NCBI RefSeq assembly: GCF_000722545.1
Contig: NZ_JNVM01000009.1
Location: forward strand, 1-64,000
Source of the DNA: Paenibacillus tyrphae
GTDB taxonomy: Bacteria; Bacillota; Bacilli; Paenibacillales; NBRC-103111
Direction: 5' to 3'
Length of the DNA stretch: 64,000 nucleotides
Under the pieces are notes generated by a model that did no database searches, had not been told where the DNA came from, and saw only the letters and a list, made by a program, of their open reading frames with translations. Each line of letters begins with the position of its first letter. The first letter of the stretch is position 1. The position numbers and the translations under genes are program-made. Below, piece by piece: positions 1 to 7,875 of this stretch.

Positions 1-216
1 TTTGTCTGCGGGAAATATCCGCCGCTAAGCGGCTTCCAATAAAAATTTCCTGCAGACCCGGGGTCCCCGCAAAGTAATCGGATTAAGCTTCCTCGATTCA
101 ACTTCACTTTGTGGGGTGGAGCAGCGACCGGAAGTAGATACCCCGCCCCCTCGTACACCTCTACCTCAATTGTTCACTTTCTCAACAAACAAAGCTCCGG
201 GAAACCCCGGAGCTTT
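1..216. repeat. Truncated copy of a long palindromic element (copy 1)
   Basis: Shares with 13837-14091 a central hairpin, flanking GGGAAAT/ATTTCC arms, a GATACCCCGCC block and an ACTTTCTC end next to a terminator stem. The central stem is GCCGC-TAA-GCGGC at 21-33 here and GCTGC-TAA-GCAGC in the other copy, so the pairing is kept although the bases differ. This copy has about 60 extra bases (near 57-118) that form their own stem, CCCCGCAAAGT (65-75) with ACTTTGTGGGG (106-116). The left arm lies outside the window. No coding potential is seen; function unknown. Confidence 0.75.
191..216 (-). terminator. Rho-independent terminator of the efflux gene
   Basis: An 11-bp perfect stem (191-201 with 206-216) and a four-base loop lie just past the stop codon of the minus-strand efflux gene. 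It abuts the end of the palindromic element, as the other copy of that element also does. Confidence 0.75.
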
Positions 217-222
217 ACATCA

Positions 223-1584
223 TCACTGACTATTCCGCTTATAAAACATAAAGAAGAGAATGCCGCCAAACGCCACGAGCGCCATAAAAATCAGCATCAT
301 ATTGCTGTAAAGCGCGGCCGTTTGGCTCGTTACGGTCCCGACAAGAGGAGAATCCAACCACGGCTTCGTTAGCAGCCCGCCCACACCGGCGATGCCGATC
401 CCTTCCGCGAGGAAGCAAGCGAAATTGAGCATGCCCATACCAGAGCCCGCTTCATTTTCTTCCAGCGTACTGGCGACACTTGCGGACACGGCGGTTTTTA
501 CAAACGATAGGCCGCCAAACGTCAGGATCATCGAAGCCGCAATAAACCACGGCGCCCGGTCCGCATAGAACAGGACGATCAGAAAACCGACGGCAATCAT
601 GCTTAATCCGGTCAGCATCGCGGCGATATGGCCCCGGCGGTCTGCCAGCATCCCGCCCAGCATCCCGAACAAAATGACGCTCAATGTGCCAGGGAATAGA
701 ATGGCGCTTCCGATGAGGCCGGTCGGCATATCGTACACCGCTCTCATCAGATAAGGCACCATGGAAATAAAGCCCGCGACCGTACCGAGAAGCAAGGCGC
801 CTGTGAGCACGCCGGCAAGGTACCTTTTCTTCCGGAACAGGAACGGTTCCAAGAACGGGTTCCGGTGCCGGCGGATATGAAGCGCGAGAAGCGCAAACAG
901 AACCAGACTTGCAGTCAAGTAAATCCAATGAAACAGCGTCGTAAACAGCGCAAACGACAAAATGCCCGCAGACAACAGTACCGCTCCGGTCATGTCGAAT
1001 GCTTTTCCTTCTGTCGTCTCGTCAGGCAGCGTCCGAAGGACGAACGGCAGGGCCAGCAGCGACAGCAGTGGCAGCGCAAACAACAGTGACCAATGCATAT
1101 AGCCGGAAACCATGCCTCCGATGACCGGACCGAGTCCCTCGCCAAAGGCAACGACAGAGCCGATCAAGCCAAAAGCTTTGCCCTGTTTTCCTGATTCGAC
1201 AACCTTGACGATCATCACCATAATGAGCGACGGAATGGCCGAAGCCCCGATTCCCTGCAAAAAGCGCGCGGCCAGTACGCCCGGATACCAGCCATGACCC
1301 AACAGGCCGACCACCGAACCGAAACCGTAGGTTAGCATACCGAACAACAGCAGCTTTCGCATGCCCGTATGCTCCGATATTTTGCCGTACACGGCGACGC
1401 CAATAGCGAAAGAAAGCGAAAAGCAGGTGTTGGTCCAATTGGCCGCCGACGGCGCAATATGGAAATAAGCGGCAATGTCCGGTAACGAAACGTTAAACAT
1501 GGTTTCGTTCATGACGCTGAAAAATGTCAAAATGCTCAACCACAGGATGAATCGCGACGTTTGAACTTCATTTCGGTGTTGCAC
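223..1584 (-). CDS. Tet(K)/Tet(L)-type MFS drug efflux protein
   Basis: A 453-residue membrane protein of the DHA2 drug:proton antiporter family, expected to form about 14 membrane helices. Landmarks seen: NVSLPDIA near residue 32, VYGKISEHTG (motif A), a GKAFGLIGSVVAFGEGLGPVIGG block (motif C region, residues about 135-157), GTVAGF.SMVPY and a C-terminal LADRRG loop. These match Tet(K)/Tet(L) closely in order and wording, so tetracycline (as a metal complex) is the best guess; other drugs are possible. Start is GTG with AAAGGGG ten bases upstream. That ribosome site sits inside a short hairpin (1595-1612), suggesting translational control. Divergent from a ribosomal protection gene with the same likely drug. 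Confidence 0.85.
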   Translation of the reverse strand: MQHRNEVQTSRFILWLSILTFFSVMNETMFNVSLPDIAAYFHIAPSAANWTNTCFSLSFAIGVAVYGKISEHTGMRKLLLFGMLTYGFGSVVGLLGHGWYPGVLAARFLQGIGASAIPSLIMVMIVKVVESGKQGKAFGLIGSVVAFGEGLGPVIGGMVSGYMHWSLLFALPLLSLLALPFVLRTLPDETTEGKAFDMTGAVLLSAGILSFALFTTLFHWIYLTASLVLFALLALHIRRHRNPFLEPFLFRKKRYLAGVLTGALLLGTVAGFISMVPYLMRAVYDMPTGLIGSAILFPGTLSVILFGMLGGMLADRRGHIAAMLTGLSMIAVGFLIVLFYADRAPWFIAASMILTFGGLSFVKTAVSASVASTLEENEAGSGMGMLNFACFLAEGIGIAGVGGLLTKPWLDSPLVGTVTSQTAALYSNMMLIFMALVAFGGILFFMFYKRNSQ

Positions 1585-1594
1585 TTGAATATAA

Positions 1595-1612
1595 CCCCTT
1601 TAAAGGAAGGGG
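1595..1612 (-). promoter_or_regulatory. Hairpin covering the efflux gene's ribosome binding site
   Basis: On the minus strand CCCCTT pairs with the AAGGGG that is part of the Shine-Dalgarno sequence. A second GGGGAA farther upstream (1643-1648) can pair with the TTCCCC (1609-1614) and so free the site. This arrangement resembles attenuation control of resistance genes; it is inferred from sequence only. Confidence 0.5.
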
Positions 1613-1682
1613 AATCGCAGTTTATAGGGTCAATGATGCGCCTTCCCCTAAATGTTGTACCCTTGCAATATTGTTTTGCCGC

Positions 1683-1711
1683 ATGATAGGCTACGCCTCC
1701 AAATTAGTAAA
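1683..1711 (-). promoter_or_regulatory. Predicted sigma-A promoter for the efflux gene
   Basis: TTTACT (-35) and TATCAT (-10) on the minus strand are separated by 17 bases, leaving a leader of roughly 90 bases before the GTG start, which contains the hairpin at 1595-1612. Confidence 0.5.
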
Positions 1712-1773
1712 AATGAGAAAATAAACCAAACCGATTATATCATACCCGATCAAAAGACGTAAGCAGCATTTCA

Positions 1774-1803
1774 TTGGAATAATACGTAAAATCCGTATAT
1801 ACT
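1774..1803 (+). promoter_or_regulatory. Predicted promoter for the ribosomal protection gene
   Basis: TTGGAA at 1774-1779 and a TATATACT box at 1796-1803 (spacing 16-18 depending on register) precede the leader reading frame at 1835. Confidence 0.45.
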
Positions 1804-1834
1804 GGGGTTAATACAATAGATTGGAGTGATCGGA

Positions 1835-1960
1835 ATGCGGCAACTTAACCACATTCGAAAGGAGAATAACATGAACGGAGAAAAGAGGATTTTAACGCAT
1901 GCATATAATGAATATAGGGATTCTGGCGCATGTCGACGCTGGAAAGACAAGTCTGGCTGA
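1835..1960 (+). CDS. Possible leader peptide overlapping the tet-like gene
   Basis: A 41-codon frame starts at ATG 1835 behind TTGGAGTG. The same frame has an internal ATG at 1871 directly behind a very good AAAGGAG site (29 codons). It ends at 1960, inside the downstream gene, overlapping its start by about 60 bases in another frame. The strong ribosome site belongs to this frame and not to the main gene, whose own site is a weaker AAGAGG. Leader peptides regulate tet(M), which is the model for reading this as a translational or attenuation control element. It could be a chance frame. Confidence 0.4.
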   Translation: MRQLNHIRKENNMNGEKRILTHAYNEYRDSGACRRWKDKSG

Positions 1961-3878
1961 GCGTATCTTATATGATACGAAGGTTATTGACGAGCTGGGA
2001 AAAGTAGATCAAGGAAATACACAGATGGATGCCATGGAGCTGGAACGGAAAAGAGGCATCACAATTAAAGCATCTGTCGTTTCTTTTGATCTTCTTGGAT
2101 TAAAAGTGAATTTGATCGATACGCCGGGCCATGCGGATTTTATCGCGGAAGTGGAGCGGTCCCTGAGCGTATTGGACGGCGTGATATTGGTGGTTTCGGC
2201 GGTGGAAGGCGTTCAGGCGCAGACCAAAATTCTGTTTTCCGTCCTGAAGAAAATGGGGCTTCCCACGATTTTGTTTGTGAACAAAATTGATCGTCCAGGC
2301 GCGCAATCCGAGATGGTGATTGAACAAATCCGTGAAAAGCTGACACCGAACGCGTTTCCCCTGTGTCAGGTTGAATATGCAGGCATGAAGAATGCGTCCG
2401 TTGTTGAGCACCGTTTCGATTGGGCTGCGGACCCCGATTTTATGGAACGATGCATCGAGCTTGCGGCAGCGCATGACGAGCGGGTGTTGGAAGCTTATGT
2501 TAACGGCGAAGCGGTAACGGAAGAACAAGTGAAAGAAGCATTCGGAAAGCAAGTAAGGCAAACGAACGTCTACCCGGTTTATTTCGGGTCCGCCATGACG
2601 GGAGTGGGCGTGTCCAGCCTGCTCGCCGGTGTGGCCCAATGGTTTCCGGTGAATGAACACGATGAGGGAGAGCCGTTGTCGGGGGTCGTATTTAAGCTCG
2701 ACAAAGAACCGTCCGGCGAAAAAATCGCCTATGTCAGACTGTTTTCAGGCAGTTTAAACATGAGAGAACAAGTGAAGCTGCAGCAGAAAAACGGGCAGGG
2801 CGAATTCGAAGCGCGTACCTGCAAAATCAAAAAGCTTCACGCCTTGATGAACGGAAAGGCGGTGCCCGCCACCACAGTAACCTCAGGGGATTTAGGCAAA
2901 ATATGGGGGCTGGAGGACGTCCGGATCGGGGATGTCGTCGGCGAGCAATCTCATCTAATCAAGCATTTCAGCTTCGCAGTCCCTCAAATGGAGACGCGAA
3001 TCGAAACGGCGGAGCCAAACAAAGACCATCTGCTGTACAAGGCGCTTATCAGCCTGTCGGAAGAGGATCCGTTAATCCAAGTGATGAAAGATGATGTTCA
3101 TCAAGAGCTTTATATCCGCATTTTCGGCGAAGTACAAAAAGAAGTGATCGAAGCGGCCTTGAAGGAACAGTATGATTTGGAAGTCAGGTTTTCGGAGACC
3201 AGAACGGTGTGCCTGGAAAAACCGGCAGGAACGGGTCAGGCGCTGGAGATCATCGCGGAAGGCGATAATCCTTTTTATGCGACCGTGGGGTTTAGGGTTG
3301 AGCCCGGCTTGCCCGGAAGCGGAGTCGCCTACGCTTTGGAGGTCGAATTGGGCTCGCTGCCGCTGGCCTTCCACAAAGCCATTGAGGAGACGGTCCACCA
3401 GACCTTGAAACAAGGGCTGTACGGCTGGGAGGTTACCGATATCGTCGTGATACTGACTCATACCGGATATTTCAGTCCGGTATCGGCAGCGGGCGACTTT
3501 AGAAAGCTGGCTCCTCTTGTATTGATGGAGGCGCTGGCGCAGGCGGGTACGCATGTTTATGAGCCTATTCATGCGTTCGAGTTAACGGTGCCCGCCGCTA
3601 TGATGAGCAAAGCGATGTACAAATTATCCGTGATCCAAGCGGTTGTGCATGAAACGGCTATGAATAACGGGTTGTGTCTCATAACAGGCAACATTCCTGT
3701 AGCCGCAACGGAGAGCTTCAAGAGAAGCTTGCATGCATTTACCCAAGGGGAAGGCTTCATGCTCGTCGAACCGGCCGGATTCGTAAGGCTCCATGGCGAC
3801 GTGCCGACAAGAGCACGGACCGACTACAATCCGTTAAACCGGAATGAATATTTGCTTCACGTTCTGCGCGCTTATTAA
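1899..3878 (+). CDS. TetM/TetO-family ribosomal protection GTPase
   Basis: A 659-residue EF-G-like GTPase that would dislodge tetracycline from the ribosome. G1 is AHVDAGKTS (residues about 10-18), G2 lies in RKRGITI, G3 is DTPGHADF and G4 is NKIDRPG; domain IV carries the conserved SPVSAAGDFRKLAP segment whose SPVS loop in TetM contacts the drug site. Length and the N-terminal MHIMNIGILAHVDAGKT match TetM (639 aa) far better than EF-G (about 690 aa). Sequence is clearly diverged from TetM/O/W, so it may be an intrinsic chromosomal resistance gene. Start at 1899 rather than 1908 because it aligns with the TetM N-terminus. Divergent from an efflux gene of the same drug class. Confidence 0.88.
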   Translation: MHIMNIGILAHVDAGKTSLAERILYDTKVIDELGKVDQGNTQMDAMELERKRGITIKASVVSFDLLGLKVNLIDTPGHADFIAEVERSLSVLDGVILVVSAVEGVQAQTKILFSVLKKMGLPTILFVNKIDRPGAQSEMVIEQIREKLTPNAFPLCQVEYAGMKNASVVEHRFDWAADPDFMERCIELAAAHDERVLEAYVNGEAVTEEQVKEAFGKQVRQTNVYPVYFGSAMTGVGVSSLLAGVAQWFPVNEHDEGEPLSGVVFKLDKEPSGEKIAYVRLFSGSLNMREQVKLQQKNGQGEFEARTCKIKKLHALMNGKAVPATTVTSGDLGKIWGLEDVRIGDVVGEQSHLIKHFSFAVPQMETRIETAEPNKDHLLYKALISLSEEDPLIQVMKDDVHQELYIRIFGEVQKEVIEAALKEQYDLEVRFSETRTVCLEKPAGTGQALEIIAEGDNPFYATVGFRVEPGLPGSGVAYALEVELGSLPLAFHKAIEETVHQTLKQGLYGWEVTDIVVILTHTGYFSPVSAAGDFRKLAPLVLMEALAQAGTHVYEPIHAFELTVPAAMMSKAMYKLSVIQAVVHETAMNNGLCLITGNIPVAATESFKRSLHAFTQGEGFMLVEPAGFVRLHGDVPTRARTDYNPLNRNEYLLHVLRAY

Positions 3879-3888
3879 GGCCAGTGCT

Positions 3889-3925
3889 AAACCCGGCAGG
3901 AGTTGAAAACTCCGGTCGGGTTTTT
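3889..3925 (+). terminator. Rho-independent terminator
   Basis: Stem AAACCCG...CGGGTTT with an inner AGGAGT/ACTCC stem and a T run, ten bases after the tet-like stop codon. Confidence 0.8.
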
Positions 3926-3998
3926 CGCTTGCGACAGTCACCTATGGGCAAGTACGGCAATACTCTGTAAGTATCATAACGATAATAGGGGTGACATC

Positions 3999-4427
3999 AT
4001 GGCCGTTGTCAAAGCCAGACAGAAAGATGTCGATTTGCTGGCCCGACTGCTTCGCGCGGAAGCGGAGGGAGAAGGGGAAAAAGGGATGATCTTGGTCGGC
4101 AATGTAGGAATCAACCGGATCCGCGCAAATTGCTCAGACTTCAAAGGGCTGCGTACGATTCCGCAAATGATTTATCAGCCGCATGCGTTTGAAGCCGTCA
4201 TCCACGGGTACTTTTATCAGAAACCCAGAGACCGGGAGAGACGCTTGGCGCGCCGGACCATAAACGGCGAACGGCAATGGCCGGCCAAGTTCAGTCTGTG
4301 GTATTTTCGACCGCAGGGCGATTGTCCGCCGACATGGTATAACCAGCCGCTTGTGGCCAGGTACAAGAAGCACTGCTTCTACCAGCCGACCGGGACAGAG
4401 TGCGAAAACATTTATAACACGTTCTAG
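3999..4427 (+). CDS. cwlJ: Spore cortex-lytic hydrolase CwlJ
   Basis: A 142-residue SleB/CwlJ-family cell wall hydrolase that degrades spore cortex peptidoglycan during germination. The protein has almost the full CwlJ signature: LLARLLRAEAEGEGEKGM with the catalytic-type Glu, GNVGINRIRANCSDFKGLRT, and WPAKFSLWYFRPQGDCPPTW, and ends at the usual CwlJ length without an N-terminal peptidoglycan-binding domain or signal peptide. Start at ATG 3999 is chosen over upstream in-frame codons because of GGGGTGA before it and alignment with CwlJ. It stands alone between terminator-like sequences; in relatives it is made in the mother cell under sigma-E. It is direct evidence that the host makes endospores. 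Confidence 0.95.
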   Translation: MAVVKARQKDVDLLARLLRAEAEGEGEKGMILVGNVGINRIRANCSDFKGLRTIPQMIYQPHAFEAVIHGYFYQKPRDRERRLARRTINGERQWPAKFSLWYFRPQGDCPPTWYNQPLVARYKKHCFYQPTGTECENIYNTF

Positions 4428-4825
4428 CGTGCAGCGGGCAGTTTGCCCATTACTGCCGCTGGCCGTCGATGCCGGAGCGCCGCTCCTTCTGTCTCGGTAT
4501 AGCCGCAGTCCAAGCTGCCGCTTTCCGGGCGAAGGGGCGGCGGCTTGTTTTCATGTGCGAATAGAGGAACGGTGATGCGTTAATCGGAGCTTTGACATGA
4601 TGGTGCGGGCATAGAGGAAGCAGGATGCTTTAAGTGTGTCGAAAAATGTTCATGCTCCCCGAAATGAGACCGATAGCTCATCGCAGATGCGCTATTTTGG
4701 CCGGAGCGACGAATATTGAAAGTATAGCGCATCGCAGTTCCTCTAAGCTTGCCAATCTTGCCGACACAGCGAACGGTAAAAGGCTACAGGCACACGGTCG
4801 GCACCGGGTTCACCAGCGGACAAGC
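4428..4825. other. Intergenic region with short repeat units
   Basis: No convincing gene. It holds a GC-rich inverted segment just after cwlJ (about 4430-4465) and, at 4640-4748, units of the short repeat family described separately. Confidence 0.5.
4640..4748. repeat. Short intergenic repeat array (array 1)
   Basis: Contains a GTGTCGAAAAATG segment, a GATAGCTCATCGCAGATGCGCTATTTT unit (about 4672-4698) and a TATAGCGCATCGCAGTTCCTC unit (about 4723-4743). The same unit types, in both orientations and at 40-65 base spacing, recur at 25541-25727 and 30610-30800. No coding potential. Confidence 0.6.
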
Positions 4826-5095
4826 ATGGTAATGAAGAGAATAGAACGGATAGAGAGGAGCCGGAGGAATGGGCTTTGTTTTCATCTGATCTATTTTATC
4901 TTGATTTTTATCGTGCTGGAAATTGTCGTCGTCATGCTGCTGATCGTCACCGGTCTCGACAACGAAATCGCCCGCTTCCAAGCGGAATCAATATTCGTAT
5001 ACGGCGACAAGGAAGCGATCGAACGAAGGTTCCGGGGCGAGCTCGACGCCATGCGTCAAGAGAAAGGGAATGAGGAGCATGTCACCGAACTGTGA
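4826..5095 (+). CDS. Small single-pass membrane protein, function unknown
   Basis: An 89-residue frame with a basic N-terminus (KRIERIERSRR), one strongly hydrophobic segment at about residues 18-43 (FHLIYFILIFIVLEIVVVMLLIVTG) and a charged, probably helical tail rich in Glu, Arg and Lys. The likely topology is N-in with the tail outside. ATG 4826 is followed by a second ATG two codons on; neither has a strong ribosome site, so the start is uncertain. No family recognised. It sits alone between cwlJ and a secreted protein gene. Confidence 0.55.
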   Translation: MVMKRIERIERSRRNGLCFHLIYFILIFIVLEIVVVMLLIVTGLDNEIARFQAESIFVYGDKEAIERRFRGELDAMRQEKGNEEHVTEL

Positions 5096-5205
5096 ACCGC
5101 TTTTCGTCCAGCTTTTTTACGAAAAATTAATCTCCTAATCTTTTACAAAATGGTAAAATAGATTTGGGCAGTATGCCCCAATATAGAAAATACTGGAGGT
5201 AACTG

Positions 5206-6783
5206 ATGAGATCCTTTAAAGCTGTTCTTGCAAAGACGGCACTGGCGCTTTCGCTGCTCCTTCCGCTGCCGGGCTGGATAGGGGATGCGCCGAAGGCGCT
5301 GGCGGAAGGGCCGACGGACCCTGCTCCGTTCATTAATCCCACGGTCGTGAACGAGAATGCGGGCAAAAAAATTCTGTTTGACAACACGCACGCCCAGACG
5401 GCGGGGGCTGCCGACTGGGTTATTGACGGGGGGTTCTCGGATTTTGCCAACGCACTCGCGGGCAATGGCTATTACGTCAAGGAGCTTCGCAAAACGACGC
5501 CGATCACACTGAGCGACTTGAGCAGCTACGACGTGTTCGTGATCGGAGAGGCCAACATTCCTTACAAAACAAGCGAGCAGGACGCGATGGCGCAGTACGT
5601 CCGAAATGGCGGCAGCATCTTTTTCATCGCCGACCATTATAATGCGGACCGTAACAAAAACCGCTGGGATGCCTCCGAGGTGATGAACGGTTACCGGCGG
5701 GGAGCGTGGACCGATCCGGCGAAAGGCATGAGCGCCGAAGAGCGCGCTTCCGATGCAATGCAGGGCGTGGCCAGCTCGGATTGGCTCGCTACGAATTTTG
5801 GCGTCCGTTTCCGGTACAATGCGCTGGGAGACGTTACGGCCAACCAGATCGTTTCGCCTAACCAGGCGTTCGGGATTACCCAAGACGTCTCGACGGTCGC
5901 GATGCATGCCGGTTCGACTCTTGCCATTATCGATCCTCTTAAGGCGAAAGGCATCGTATACCTGCCGCAGACGAACGCCGCTTGGCCGAATGCGGTGGAT
6001 CAAGGCGTATATAACGGCGGCGGGAAGGCGGAAGGGCCATATGCGGCTGTCGCCAAAGTGGCTGCCGGCAAGGCGGCGTTCATCGGCGATTCGTCACCGG
6101 TTGAGGATGCCACGCCGAAATACCGCCGTGAAGAAACGGGACAAGCCAAAACGACTTACGACGGCTTCAAGGAACAGGACGACGGCAAGCTGCTGGTGAA
6201 TATCATAAACTGGCTCGCCAAAAAGGAAAGCTACACGCAGCTGAGCCAAGTCCCGAACCTGCAGCTGGACCAACCGACTGCGCTGCTGCCGTTCGAAGAC
6301 CCGGCAAGCTCAACCGAGCCGAAGCCTGAGCCGTGGGCAGCCCCGGCGGCCGGATATAAATGGTGGGACCGTTCGACGTTCAAGCCGGGATCGTACGGCG
6401 CCGGGTCGGTGGTCGGCAATCCGGCGTACAGCTTCGTCAAGCAGGATCCGCTCCCGAACGCCCAAGAGTTCCAGATTCGTATCGTCGTGGACAACTTGGC
6501 TCCAGGGACTACAGTATCGGATTTAACCCTTGGCATTTATGTGACAGGCGGAACCCAAGTGGCGAAAATCCGCAATGCGGACGGCTCGTGGCCGTCGGGC
6601 TACGGCTACAGCGCGAATTTCTCACTTACGGCCAACAGCCAAGGAAAGGCCACGAAAGATTTGACGGTGCAGATTAAGCCGGGAACGAGCGGTTCGGCGA
6701 ACCTCCGGCTCAGACAAGCGGGTAACAACTTGAAGACGGAGGCTGTCACCATCTCGAATGTACCTGCACAGCCGCTGCCTTAA
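5206..6783 (+). CDS. Secreted protein with a DUF4350-like domain
   Basis: A 525-residue exported protein. Residues 1-34 form a signal peptide ending in a KALA-type cleavage site. Residues about 50-330 look like a glutamine-amidotransferase-like fold (DUF4350/ThuA type): KILFDNTHAQTAGAADWV at the first strand, SSYDVFVIGEANIPY, and YVRNGGSIFFIADHYNADRN, where the ADHYNAD stretch could bind metal. Residues about 370-525 are beta-rich and probably a sandwich module. A good GGAGG site precedes ATG 5206. No catalytic Cys triad is evident, so an enzymatic role is not shown. Transcribed alone and closed by a bidirectional terminator. Confidence 0.7.
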   Translation: MRSFKAVLAKTALALSLLLPLPGWIGDAPKALAEGPTDPAPFINPTVVNENAGKKILFDNTHAQTAGAADWVIDGGFSDFANALAGNGYYVKELRKTTPITLSDLSSYDVFVIGEANIPYKTSEQDAMAQYVRNGGSIFFIADHYNADRNKNRWDASEVMNGYRRGAWTDPAKGMSAEERASDAMQGVASSDWLATNFGVRFRYNALGDVTANQIVSPNQAFGITQDVSTVAMHAGSTLAIIDPLKAKGIVYLPQTNAAWPNAVDQGVYNGGGKAEGPYAAVAKVAAGKAAFIGDSSPVEDATPKYRREETGQAKTTYDGFKEQDDGKLLVNIINWLAKKESYTQLSQVPNLQLDQPTALLPFEDPASSTEPKPEPWAAPAAGYKWWDRSTFKPGSYGAGSVVGNPAYSFVKQDPLPNAQEFQIRIVVDNLAPGTTVSDLTLGIYVTGGTQVAKIRNADGSWPSGYGYSANFSLTANSQGKATKDLTVQIKPGTSGSANLRLRQAGNNLKTEAVTISNVPAQPLP

Positions 6784-6809
6784 ACCTCGGCGTTTCTCGG
6801 ATAAAAAAC

Positions 6810-6869
6810 AAAGCACTCTTCGCCAGCCGGCGACGCCACGCGCGTCGTACGGGACGAAGAGTGCTTTTT
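6810..6869. terminator. Bidirectional terminator
   Basis: A 13-bp perfect stem (6810-6822 with 6855-6867) separates the convergent secreted-protein and TerC genes, with A and T runs outside on both sides. Confidence 0.8.
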
Positions 6870-6871
6870 GG

Positions 6872-7573
6872 TTAGGAAACGGCGTGCTTTTCCGCTTCTT
6901 TTTTGGCGTGTTCGCGTTCCTGCCTCCGGCTGGCCAGCTTGCCGACCATGACAACCAGCACAGCTAGTCCGATTGGCAGCACATAGTGACCGGCAGGGAA
7001 GCTTGCCTCGATCCATTGACCGACGGCTTTGTCGCTGAGCGTCATTTCCCCCGCAGTATAGCCAAGCAGTGCCGCTCCGAGCAGAACGATGATAGGAAAA
7101 CGGTTCATGAGGCGCATCAGCAGCTGGCTTCCCCAGACAATCAGCGGAATGCTGATAGCCAGTCCCACTACGATCAGCAGCAGGTTTCCGCCGGCGGCAC
7201 CCGCCACCGCAAGCACGTTATCGAGACTCATGACCAGATCGGCGACGATGATCGTCTGGATCGCTTCTCCGATCTTGCTGCTGGATTTCAAGGTTTCGGC
7301 GTTATCTTCGCCCTTCAACAATTTCACGGCGATATACAGGAGCAGCAGCGCCCCGGCCACTTGCACGAACGGAACTTTCAGCAGCCAGACGGCTACAAAG
7401 GTGAGGACGATCCGCAGCAAAATCGCTCCGAGACTCCCCCAGAATATGGCTTTTTTCTGTTGCTCCGCCGGCAAATTGCGGCAGGCCAAAGCGATGACGA
7501 CGGCATTGTCTCCGCTAAGCACGATGTTGATCAGTATTAATTTTAGCAGCCCGACTAGCAAATCGCCTTCCAT
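6872..7573 (-). CDS. TerC-family membrane protein, YjbE type
   Basis: A 233-residue integral membrane protein with seven or so helices. Diagnostic residues are ILINIVLSGDNAVVIALACRNLP near the N-terminus and ADLVMSLDNVLAVAGAA in the middle: the paired S-x-DN motifs of the TerC family. B. subtilis relatives (YceF/YkoY) export manganese to load secreted metalloproteins, so Mn2+ export is the best functional guess. The C-terminal tail is basic and cytoplasmic. A clear AAGGAG site lies upstream. The roughly 300-base upstream region was inspected for a yybP-ykoY Mn riboswitch and none was recognised. Confidence 0.88.
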   Translation of the reverse strand: MEGDLLVGLLKLILINIVLSGDNAVVIALACRNLPAEQQKKAIFWGSLGAILLRIVLTFVAVWLLKVPFVQVAGALLLLYIAVKLLKGEDNAETLKSSSKIGEAIQTIIVADLVMSLDNVLAVAGAAGGNLLLIVVGLAISIPLIVWGSQLLMRLMNRFPIIVLLGAALLGYTAGEMTLSDKAVGQWIEASFPAGHYVLPIGLAVLVVMVGKLASRRQEREHAKKEAEKHAVS

Positions 7574-7829
7574 ACACAGACTCCTTCCACGTGCCTCAGT
7601 TTGCAGTGTTTGAACTTGTCCATCATACTACGAATTTTTTTAATATGAAATGATTTAATATACAAAAGAACAAACAGCGTCATAAGCCGTTCCCCAAAAA
7701 CCTGAATAAAAGCCAAAAACAGATGAGAATATTCCATGTTCGGGTGTTTCCGTTTCCATATATAATGTAGGCGAGATTTATAAGCCGACTGCACAAGAGA
7801 GGGGCGGAACCTAGCGCAAATACAAAAAA
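7574..7829. other. AT-rich intergenic leader of the TerC gene
   Basis: No gene or recognisable riboswitch seen. A possible -10 (TAGTATGAT on the minus strand, near 7622) lies upstream of the TerC start. A 79-codon minus-strand frame here overlaps TerC and is not credible as a gene. Confidence 0.4.
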
Positions 7830-7865
7830 AAGGACCGGGCTTCCTTGAAAGAAGCCCCGATCCTT
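7830..7865 (-). terminator. Terminator of the clpP operon
   Basis: AAGGA..CGGGCTTC pairs with GAAGCCC..TCCTT; the run of A before it gives the minus-strand U tract. It ends the three-gene minus-strand operon. Confidence 0.8.
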
Positions 7866-7875
7866 ATTCGTTAAC

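Noticed and set aside
7555..7794. A 79-codon minus-strand frame upstream of the TerC gene
   Set aside because: It overlaps the TerC start, has no convincing ribosome site and no recognisable features.
7574..7830. Possible Mn2+ (yybP-ykoY) riboswitch before the TerC-family gene
   Set aside because: None of the conserved loop sequences of that riboswitch were found on the minus strand.
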